Positions 1 to 5,581 of a stretch of 5,926 bases of DNA are shown here, in pieces. Location: positions 1 to 5,926 of the forward strand of contig JANXTQ010000077.1 of NCBI GenBank assembly GCA_025352305.1. Direction: 5' to 3'. Each line of letters begins with the position of its first letter. The stretch's first letter is position 1. A program made the position numbers and the translations under genes. Under the pieces are notes generated by a model. That model saw only the letters and a program-made list of their open reading frames with translations. It had not been told where the DNA came from and ran no database searches. Source of the stretch: Actinomycetes bacterium. GTDB lineage: Bacteria; Actinomycetota; Acidimicrobiia; Acidimicrobiales; RAAP-2.

Positions 1-875
1 TGGTTTCGAATATTGCGGTCCTGTCGATTGTTCGCCGTGACGACCCGGATGCCGTACAACGACTCCGACAGATCGCTCAACACTCCCGCGATTCCATCGC
101 GACTGCGCAGGTAGCCCTTCTCTGAAGCGATGTGAAACCAGATCGACAACACCACCAGAATCGGAATAACTAACAGAACTGTCCAGGCCGCGAGAGACGG
201 ACTGATGACAAACATGATCACGAGCATCACGAGCATGTTCAGTCCCTGGACCGCAAAGGTGGCGATTCCGTCCTGGATGAGTTGTTGGAGATTTTCAATG
301 TCGCTGGTCATGCGACTCATCAAGACGCCGGCCTTCTCGTCAGTGAAAAAATCCAGGCTGAGTCGCTGGTACTGCGTAAAAACGCGAATGCGCAGGTCGT
401 GCATGATGCGACTCGCGAGTTTTCCCGTCACGTTGACCTGAACTCGCTGCAGCCACGCACCCACCACGGCCACCGCCAAAAACGCAATGGCACACCACAG
501 CACGACGGTGAATGAGTAGTGGCGTCCAAAGTTCTGAGAGAGCCCGTGGTCAACGGCGTAACCAGTGAGCAGCGGTCCCGCTACCAGTGAGGCGGAGACC
601 AGAGCCACGAGTACGGTCCCTCCCAGCACCATCTGGGGATACGCCGACAACATGCGTCGCAACGTCAGGCGCTTTTTTTCGGATTCACTTTCCAATTGGG
701 AGAAGATCAAATCCGATGCTGCGTGTGACGGCTCGGTCGCCAGAATCTTGTTAACACCGTCCATCAACTCTTGGGGAATTCCGCCAAAGGGCAGACCGTT
801 GCCAACGCCTTGACCGCCACTGTGTCCGCCAAAACCTCCGCCGCCGCCCCAACCGCCACCGCCGCCCCAGGCCAT
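1..875 (-). CDS. ABC exporter subunit, transmembrane half (partial; C-terminus beyond left edge)
   Basis: This is the second half-transporter of a probable heterodimeric ABC exporter in the cytoplasmic membrane. Reading from ATG at 875 gives 291 uninterrupted codons to the window edge, so the nucleotide-binding domain is not visible. Residues 1-32 are strikingly Gly-rich (19 Gly, with Trp3 and Trp9). A hydrophilic linker follows (about 33-80), then hydrophobic segments near 82-104, 123-142, 210-225 and 229-248. The stretch around 168-200 (LSLDFFTDEKAGVLMSRMTS) matches the type I exporter coupling-helix region, 'FFD...GxLxSRxTxD', and 'GIRVVTA' near 275 is also typical. The start is well supported: GAGGA lies 6 nt upstream, and the ATG overlaps the upstream ABC gene's stop as TAATG, implying translational coupling. 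From the family I expect about 300 more residues carrying Walker A, signature and Walker B motifs. The substrate cannot be told. Confidence 0.9.
   Translation of the reverse strand, partial: MAWGGGGGWGGGGGFGGHSGGQGVGNGLPFGGIPQELMDGVNKILATEPSHAASDLIFSQLESESEKKRLTLRRMLSAYPQMVLGGTVLVALVSASLVAGPLLTGYAVDHGLSQNFGRHYSFTVVLWCAIAFLAVAVVGAWLQRVQVNVTGKLASRIMHDLRIRVFTQYQRLSLDFFTDEKAGVLMSRMTSDIENLQQLIQDGIATFAVQGLNMLVMLVIMFVISPSLAAWTVLLVIPILVVLSIWFHIASEKGYLRSRDGIAGVLSDLSESLYGIRVVTANNRQDRNIRN
834..869 (-). repeat. 18-nt imperfect tandem duplication coding WGGGGG twice
   Basis: Codons 3-8 and 9-14 of the left-edge ABC subunit both read Trp followed by five Gly. The two 18-nt units (869-852 and 851-834) differ only at third codon positions. 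The repeat accounts for much of the Gly-rich N-terminus and probably arose by slippage or duplication. A low-complexity run like this is also prone to length change between strains. Confidence 0.7.
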
Positions 876-2716
876 TAGCGATCCTCGGAGGTCGTCTGCG
901 CCAGTACTTGGGCGTAGAGCGGAGTGCTGGCGAGCAGTTCGTCGTGAGTTCCCGTCGCCACCGCGACGCCGTCTTCGAGCAAAATCACTCGACTCGCGAG
1001 CGCGATCGTCGAGATGCGGTGCGCAATAACCAAGGTCGTTCGGTGACTGAGAAGGGCGCGCAGGGCTTCGTAGATTCCCGCCTCCACGTGCACGTCAATC
1101 GCGCTCGTCGCGTCGTCCAAGATGAGTACCGGGGGATTCACGAGCAGTGTGCGCGCGATTGCAATGCGTTGACGCTGGCCTCCCGAGAGGGTGTAACCGC
1201 GTTCACCCACAACGGTGTCGTAGCCCTCGGGCAGCTTCACAATGAATTCGTCGGCATTCGCTGCGAGAGCGGCCGCCGTCACTTCTTCGATGCTCGCCGA
1301 AGGGCGACCGTAGGCGATGTTCTCGCGAATGGACACCGAAAACAGGAACGGTTCGTCGAGAACAACACCGACCGTTTCTCGCAAGGAGGACAAGGTGACG
1401 TTGCGCACGTCGTGTTCGTCGATACTGATGGACCCCGAGTCAATGTCGTAGAAGCGATTAAGTAGTCGAGCCACGGTCGACTTTCCCGAACCGGTGCGGC
1501 CCACAATTGCGACCGTCTCACCCGGTTCAATACGAGCGTTAAATCCTTGCAAGATCGGCGGTCCGTCGCCGTAAGCGAAGTGGACGTTGTCAAAAGTGAT
1601 TGCGCCCGTCACGTCGTTAAGGTCAAACGCCCCCGGCCGTTCCACGATCTCTGAACTCTCGTCCAAGACCTCGAAGATGCGTTCGGCACTGGCCTTGGCA
1701 CGCTGACCCATCATGATCAGCTGGCCCATCATCATGAAGGGCGCTTGCAACATCAATAGGTAAAGATTGAAGCCAATAATCGTGGCGACGGACATATGTC
1801 CGTAGATCACCATGTATCCACCAAACAGCAGCACCAGTGCCAAACCGAGTTGCGGCAAGTTCTGTACGAGAGGGGTAAAGCGAGCACGAATCTCTGCGTC
1901 TTTGACGTAACTCCAGGCCACTTTTTCAGCGGCATCAGCGAGCCGGTTTATCTCCGCCTCTTCTTGAGCGAATGATTTGACGACGCGAACTCCGTTGACG
2001 TTCTCGTCAACAATCGTGGCTACTTCAGCGAGGCGAGCTTGGGTCACCCACGAAATCGGAAACAACATTTGGCGCATACGAACGCCGACAACGTATAAGA
2101 ACGGCATGACGACCATGGCAACCAGAGCCAAGCGCCAGTTGATGGACAACATGAATCCAAAGGCCAACACCCCCGCCGAACACTGAACCAGAATGAGTGG
2201 CGCGAAGGTGGAGTACATCTGCACACTGCGAATATCGGAGTTCGAGCGCGAAATAAGTTGACCCGACTGAACTCGGTCGTAGAAACTGAAGCTCAACCAC
2301 GCCAAGTGCTCGTACATCAACGAACGCAGGTCCGCTTCGACGTTGTATGCCGTGTAGAACAGGTACTGACGAGAAATCACTCCCGTGATGCCCGCGAGTA
2401 CGCCCACAATCAAGATCTGAATGACTTCTTGGTGAAGAGACGCGCTGTGTCGTTTCACTGCGTCCTCGGTCGCCTTGATCAACATTCGTGGAACGAGGGT
2501 TTGAAATATGAGGCTGACTAGGGACAGCGACACCGCGACAGAAAAGGAAATCTTGTGCGCGGCGATGACCGGCAGAATCCTGCGCCACCACGGGAGTTCG
2601 CGATTTTTGGAAATTTGGGCTCGAGGGCCGCGATACGACGACCTCACGCCACCTAGTGGATTGACATCATGATCGTCGATTTTGGCTGATATCGCCTCGA
2701 CGATCGTCCTTCCCAC
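875..2716 (-). CDS. ABC exporter half-transporter, permease fused to ATPase, degenerate-site subunit
   Basis: A complete 613-residue type I ABC exporter subunit, of normal length for the family. Six membrane segments lie near residues 56-78, 97-118, 172-190, 195-213, 288-306 and 310-330. The ATPase domain (about 370-605) shows Walker A GRTGSGKST (406-414), signature LSGGQ (510-514), Walker B LILDD (531-535) and H-loop His566. Two catalytic positions deviate: the Walker B Glu is Asp535, and the Q-loop Gln aligns with Asp454 (VVLDEPFLF). In heterodimeric exporters such as TM287/288, BmrCD and LmrCD, this Asp marks the subunit with the degenerate ATP site, while its intact signature serves the partner's catalytic site. 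The partner is the next gene, joined by TAATG. The GTG start at 2716 has no Shine-Dalgarno site but lies 7 nt after a TAGGCT -10-like box. GTG at codon 24 is an alternative start. The substrate (drug, lipid or peptide) is unknown. Confidence 0.95.
   Translation of the reverse strand: MGRTIVEAISAKIDDHDVNPLGGVRSSYRGPRAQISKNRELPWWRRILPVIAAHKISFSVAVSLSLVSLIFQTLVPRMLIKATEDAVKRHSASLHQEVIQILIVGVLAGITGVISRQYLFYTAYNVEADLRSLMYEHLAWLSFSFYDRVQSGQLISRSNSDIRSVQMYSTFAPLILVQCSAGVLAFGFMLSINWRLALVAMVVMPFLYVVGVRMRQMLFPISWVTQARLAEVATIVDENVNGVRVVKSFAQEEAEINRLADAAEKVAWSYVKDAEIRARFTPLVQNLPQLGLALVLLFGGYMVIYGHMSVATIIGFNLYLLMLQAPFMMMGQLIMMGQRAKASAERIFEVLDESSEIVERPGAFDLNDVTGAITFDNVHFAYGDGPPILQGFNARIEPGETVAIVGRTGSGKSTVARLLNRFYDIDSGSISIDEHDVRNVTLSSLRETVGVVLDEPFLFSVSIRENIAYGRPSASIEEVTAAALAANADEFIVKLPEGYDTVVGERGYTLSGGQRQRIAIARTLLVNPPVLILDDATSAIDVHVEAGIYEALRALLSHRTTLVIAHRISTIALASRVILLEDGVAVATGTHDELLASTPLYAQVLAQTTSEDR
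882..886 (-). promoter_or_regulatory. Shine-Dalgarno site for the left-edge ABC subunit
   Basis: GAGGA on the minus strand ends 6 nt before the ATG at 875. It lies inside the last codons of the upstream ABC gene (Glu611-Asp612). With the TAATG stop/start overlap it fixes the start of the downstream gene and indicates coupled translation, as expected for two subunits made in equal amounts. It is the clearest ribosome binding site in the window, where most other starts have none. Confidence 0.75.
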
Positions 2717-2724
2717 TCGTGGGA
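2711..2724. repeat. perfect 6-bp inverted repeat over the ABC operon start codon
   Basis: The sequence TCCCAC-TC-GTGGGA is a 6+2+6 palindrome covering the GTG start (2716-2714) of the complete ABC subunit and the bases just before it. It could be a repressor half-site pair, or a small hairpin that masks the start codon. A 6-bp palindrome can arise by chance, so any function is inference. Confidence 0.35.
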
Positions 2725-2729
2725 GCCTA
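2717..2729 (-). promoter_or_regulatory. candidate internal -10 box for the ABC genes
   Basis: The 44-bp gap between the amidase stop and the ABC GTG contains TAGGCT (2729-2724), which fits the actinobacterial TAnnnT -10 pattern. It is followed by 7 nt and then the GTG, as expected for a leaderless transcript. No convincing -35 box lies 16-18 bp upstream, and no strong terminator hairpin separates the amidase from the ABC genes. Read-through from the upstream promoter is therefore equally possible. Confidence 0.3.
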
Positions 2730-2760
2730 ACGGCCGCAACCGTGAGCCATTGCTAGCCGA

Positions 2761-4236
2761 CTAGATGTCGAGAGACAGTGACGTGCCCATGTTCGTTCGA
2801 ACGACCTGCTCGACCAAATGTGCGGCGGCCAACAACGTCCACTCGTCGTGCGGTCGAGCGACCAGAACGATTGCGACGGGCAGGCCCTCCACGAGGCCGA
2901 CGGGCACGGCGATAATCGGCATTCCGCTGATCGCGGCGGCCGTTGAGGAGCCGCTCGATGAGTCCAATCCGTCACCTTTTCCGAGTTCGCTCACCCACGC
3001 GGGTCCGTACGCTGCGCCAATAACGACGTCGACGTCGGCGAGTGCGGGCGCGAGACAGTTCGACAGTGCCCACTCAAGATTTCGGGCTCTGGCTGGCGCA
3101 TACTGCTCATTTCGGCGACCTCCCAGTTTCACGGCTCGTTCAAAGAGATCGTGGCCGAAGTAGGGGAGTTCAATGTCGGCGTGCTCATTTTCGAACTCCA
3201 CCACCTCGGCGAGCGACGTAACCCCGTGACCTTCTCGGCTGAGGAGATATCGTCCGAGATCGTCATGCAGTTCACAGAGCAACACGGTCAACTCGTCGTG
3301 ATGGACCTCGCTGGTCGCGCGAGCAACGTCGCGCGACTTAACGGGGACGCCCGTTGCGCGCAACTCATTTACGACGCTCGCTACTAACTCATCAGTAGCG
3401 GCGTGATCGGTGCGCCAGGTCTCTGCGTGAGCAAAACGTGGAGGTTCTCGTCTCCACGGAGCAGATCCTTGAGCACTGATGACCGAGAAGAGTTGTGAGA
3501 CGTCAGCGACGCAGCGCGCCATGGGTCCAACACTGTCCTGACTCGCACTGATGGGCACCACTCGTCGACCGGGCACGAGACCGACCGTGGGCTTTAATCC
3601 AACGACTCCGTTCAACGCGGCCGGACAGACAATCGATCCGTCGGTCTCGGTGCCGAGAGCTAAAGGCGACAGTCGGGCGCCGAGTGCAGCCCCGGAGCCG
3701 GAGGACGAACCTCCGGCTGATTGCGTTAAGGACCATGGATTGCGGACCAGCCCACCCGTAGCGGACCAACCGCTGGACGCGTTGGTGTCACGAATATTGG
3801 CCCATTCGCTCAGATTGGTGGAGCCAATAATGATCGCGCCCGCGTCTCGCAACCGAGTGATGACCGGTGCGTCGTTCGCCGGACGGCTTTGCAGTGCGCT
3901 CGATCCGGCGGCGCCGGGAAGTCCGGTTACTTCAATATTGTCCTTCACCACAATGGGAACGCCGTGAAGCACTCCACGATGTGTGCCGCTTCGACGTTGC
4001 TCATCACATTTCACGGCCATCTCGAGCGAATCGGCGTGCGTAGCTGCGATGGAACGCAGATTGATTGAACCCTGAGGATCCTCAACGCGCGCAGTACGAG
4101 CAAGCAGCGCTTCTACGATCTCGACGGAACTGGTTTCACCGGTCGCCAAGTGTTCGATTATCTCGGTGGCACCCAGCGAACACAGTTGTCGTTGTCGCGC
4201 ACTTTCGCTCGAAATCAACGATCGCTCACGCGTCAA
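2761..4236 (-). CDS. amidase-signature family amidase (peptide-amidase-like subgroup)
   Basis: A 491-residue cytoplasmic hydrolase of the amidase signature family, which cleaves a carboxamide to an acid and ammonia or an amine. The Ser-cisSer-Lys triad can be read directly: Lys98 (VPIVVKDN), cis-Ser177 in AGGSSSGSG, and nucleophile Ser201 in GTETDGSIVCPA. The spacings (79 and 24 residues) equal those I recall for the peptide amidase Pam. The TDGSIVCPA form differs from the TGGSIRQPA typical of GatA, and no gatB or gatC lies nearby, so this is not the tRNA amidotransferase subunit. No signal peptide is seen. The C-terminal region (SGMPIIAVPVGLVEGLPVAI, 437-456) is typical of the family. The TTG start at 4236 overlaps the methyltransferase by 11 nt and has no clear ribosome binding site. 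TTG at codon 7 (4218), with GTGAG about 6 nt ahead, is an alternative. The natural substrate is unknown. Confidence 0.92.
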   Translation of the reverse strand: MTRERSLISSESARQRQLCSLGATEIIEHLATGETSSVEIVEALLARTARVEDPQGSINLRSIAATHADSLEMAVKCDEQRRSGTHRGVLHGVPIVVKDNIEVTGLPGAAGSSALQSRPANDAPVITRLRDAGAIIIGSTNLSEWANIRDTNASSGWSATGGLVRNPWSLTQSAGGSSSGSGAALGARLSPLALGTETDGSIVCPAALNGVVGLKPTVGLVPGRRVVPISASQDSVGPMARCVADVSQLFSVISAQGSAPWRREPPRFAHAETWRTDHAATDELVASVVNELRATGVPVKSRDVARATSEVHHDELTVLLCELHDDLGRYLLSREGHGVTSLAEVVEFENEHADIELPYFGHDLFERAVKLGGRRNEQYAPARARNLEWALSNCLAPALADVDVVIGAAYGPAWVSELGKGDGLDSSSGSSTAAAISGMPIIAVPVGLVEGLPVAIVLVARPHDEWTLLAAAHLVEQVVRTNMGTSLSLDI

Positions 4237-4891
4237 CGATTGCCATGGCGAATCCGTCGTGGCCCTTGGTGCCCACCGTCTGCAGCGCCGTTGACGAGAG
4301 CCGCGGATGCTGTCCCAGAAGTTTGAGAACGTCCCGTGAACCAGTTACGCGGGGGTCACTGTTGTTCTCATCAATAATGGCGCCGTCGCGCACCACGTTG
4401 TCCACAATGATGAGCGCTCCTGGTCGCGCGAGGGCAACGACGTGCTCCAAATAGTTCGCGTTGTTCTCCTTGTCGGCATCAATAAATGCAAGGTCAACGT
4501 GGCCGCAGATGGCGGGGTCGTCGTACATTGTCGGAAGTAAGTCCAGCGCCGCTCCGACGCGAACATCCACTCGTTCACCGAGGCCAACGGAGTCAAGGTT
4601 CTGTCGCGCAACGTCGGCGTGGTGCGCATCAATCTCCAAAGTAACGATGCGGCCCTTGTCGCCTAAGCCTCGCGCCATCCACGCTGCGCTGTATCCGCCG
4701 AGCGTGCCGACTTCAATAATGAGCTGCGCACGACGCAATCGGACGAAGAGTTCGAGGGCGCGGGCGAATACGGCGCTCACCTGGATTTCGGGTAGTCCGC
4801 CCGCACGGGAACGTTCAACGAACGCTCCGTAAGGATCGTCGCCGAAGGTATTGGCTTGTAGGAACTGGTCGATGTCGGCGTCACGAGTCAT
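4226..4891 (-). CDS. SAM-dependent O-methyltransferase, cation-dependent COMT/CCoAOMT type
   Basis: A 221-residue class I methyltransferase of the catechol/caffeoyl-CoA O-methyltransferase family (Pfam Methyltransf_3), with the usual length. Motif I is EVGTLGGYSA (60-69), which binds SAM, and Glu86 (VTLEIDA) is placed to hold the ribose hydroxyls. FIDADK (136-141) supplies metal ligand Asp138 and probable catalytic Lys141. IIVDNVV (161-167) supplies Asp164 and Asn165, matching the Asp/Asp/Asn Mg site of rat COMT. The C-terminal TVGTKGHDGFAMAIV strand is also typical. It should methylate a hydroxyl, probably on a catechol-like compound, in the cytoplasm, but the substrate cannot be read from sequence. 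It is the first gene of the leftward group. Its ATG lies 6 nt after a -10 box with no Shine-Dalgarno site, suggesting a leaderless mRNA. Its end overlaps the amidase start. Confidence 0.93.
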   Translation of the reverse strand: MTRDADIDQFLQANTFGDDPYGAFVERSRAGGLPEIQVSAVFARALELFVRLRRAQLIIEVGTLGGYSAAWMARGLGDKGRIVTLEIDAHHADVARQNLDSVGLGERVDVRVGAALDLLPTMYDDPAICGHVDLAFIDADKENNANYLEHVVALARPGALIIVDNVVRDGAIIDENNSDPRVTGSRDVLKLLGQHPRLSSTALQTVGTKGHDGFAMAIVDA

Positions 4892-4926
4892 GCATCGTGT
4901 TTAGATCATCGCCGCCAATATGTCAA
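4892..4926 (-). promoter_or_regulatory. promoter of the leftward methyltransferase operon, apparently leaderless
   Basis: On the minus strand, a perfect -35 box TTGACA (4926-4921), a 17-bp spacer and a -10-like TAAACA (4903-4898) are followed by 6 nt (4897-4892) and then the ATG at 4891. The predicted transcription start therefore falls on or next to the A of the start codon, and no Shine-Dalgarno site is present. The -35 match is excellent and the -10 is moderate (3 of 6 to TATAAT). Confidence 0.65.
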
Positions 4927-4945
4927 TCGGCGTATCGTGGCGGCG
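4911..4945. repeat. 8-bp inverted repeat spanning the divergent promoters
   Basis: CGCCGCCA (4911-4918) and TGGCGGCG (4938-4945) are perfect inverted copies 19 bp apart. They bracket the methyltransferase -35 box and the upp -10 box, and the right arm reaches the first base of the upp GTG. The placement suits a regulator binding two half-sites across both promoters, but in GC-rich DNA GCC/GGC repeats are common. Its role is inference. Confidence 0.35.
4933..4945 (+). promoter_or_regulatory. candidate -10 box and leaderless start of upp
   Basis: TATCGT (4933-4938, 4 of 6 to TATAAT and fitting TAnnnT) is followed by GGCGGC and then the GTG at 4945, so transcription should begin at or near the start codon. 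No TTGnnn-like -35 box lies 16-18 bp upstream. The element sits next to the -35 box of the opposite promoter, so two RNA polymerases could not easily occupy the region together. Confidence 0.5.
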
Positions 4946-5580
4946 TGTTCAGCCTTCAAGTTCTCGATCATCCCCTCATTTCGGACCAAGTGCGTGAACT
5001 GCGCGACAAAAGTACGTCCAACGCTAATTTTCTCCGCCTGGCTCACGACATAACTCGATTCGTTGCGTACGAAGCGTTTCGCAGCGCGCCCACGGTGCCG
5101 ACCACTGTCGACACTCCCGTGCTCAACGGCGCGGCGGCGTTGCGCCTCGAGCGTGAGTACGTGATCGTGCCGATTTTGCGGGCCGGACTCGGCATGAGTC
5201 CCGCCGTGCAGTCCGTCCTTGCACGTCACCGGGTCTGTCTCGTCGGACTGCGGCGAAACGAGGAAACGCTTGCTCCAGATGTTTATTTAGACGGTCTGCC
5301 CGAGGATCTGACGAACGCGTCGGTGGTGGTCTGTGACCCCATGCTCGCTACCGGCGGCTCATTGGTCTGCGTGCTCGATATGTTGCGCTCTCGCGGCGCC
5401 AAAGAGATCACCGTGCTCTGCCTGATTGCTTCGGCACCTGGAGTTGAATTTGTTCGTCGCCACCACGACGACGTGCGTGTCGTGACCGCGGCGCTTGACG
5501 CAGAACTAAATGGATCGGGCTACATCGTTCCCGGACTCGGTGACGCCGGTGACCGCCTCTTTGGGCCACCGGTCAGGTGA
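4945..5580 (+). CDS. upp: uracil phosphoribosyltransferase
   Basis: This enzyme makes UMP and pyrophosphate from uracil and PRPP in the cytoplasm, the key step of uracil salvage. The 211-residue product from GTG 4945 matches the usual length of about 208-210. It shows VPILRAGLGM (75-84), the RRNEETLAP and GLPEDL segments, the PRPP loop CDPMLATGGS (130-139), and the uracil-binding C-terminal motif GYIVPGLGDAGDR (192-204). The in-frame GTG at 4897 would add 16 unrelated residues across the promoter region and is rejected. MFSLQVLDHPLISDQVRELRD is the normal family N-terminus. No Shine-Dalgarno site is present, and a TATCGT box 6 nt upstream suggests leaderless expression. The gene diverges from the methyltransferase and converges on a cytosine deaminase that would supply its uracil. 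Confidence 0.97.
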   Translation: MFSLQVLDHPLISDQVRELRDKSTSNANFLRLAHDITRFVAYEAFRSAPTVPTTVDTPVLNGAAALRLEREYVIVPILRAGLGMSPAVQSVLARHRVCLVGLRRNEETLAPDVYLDGLPEDLTNASVVVCDPMLATGGSLVCVLDMLRSRGAKEITVLCLIASAPGVEFVRRHHDDVRVVTAALDAELNGSGYIVPGLGDAGDRLFGPPVR

Positions 5581-5581
5581 G

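Noticed and set aside
205..813. Three plus-strand open frames near the left edge
   Set aside because: The minus strand here carries a clear ABC transporter membrane domain from 875 to the edge with a good ribosome binding site. The plus-strand frames overlap one another and resemble no known protein.
908..1465. Long plus-strand open frame (185 codons) opposite the ABC ATPase domain
   Set aside because: It is antisense to a strongly conserved ATPase domain, is rich in Arg, Val and His, and shows no recognisable motif. It is best explained by the codon bias of the real gene.
2025..2591. Minus-strand 188-codon frame inside the complete ABC gene
   Set aside because: It is a shifted frame of the membrane domain, low in hydrophobic segments and without its own start signals.
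3551..3967. Plus-strand open frame (138 codons) opposite the amidase catalytic region
   Set aside because: The minus-strand frame holds the full amidase triad. The plus-strand product is Pro/Ala/Arg-rich shadow sequence.
2761..4236. GatA (Glu-tRNA(Gln) amidotransferase subunit A)
   Set aside because: The nucleophile motif reads TDGSIVCPA in place of TGGSIRQPA, and neither gatB nor gatC is adjacent.
4461..4832. Plus-strand open frame (123 codons) opposite the methyltransferase
   Set aside because: It is a Ser/Arg/Pro-rich shadow of the SAM-binding domain and has no family resemblance.
4897..4944. Upstream GTG start for upp adding 16 residues
   Set aside because: The extra residues cover the divergent promoter and do not fit the family. 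GTG 4945 gives the standard UPRT N-terminus and length.
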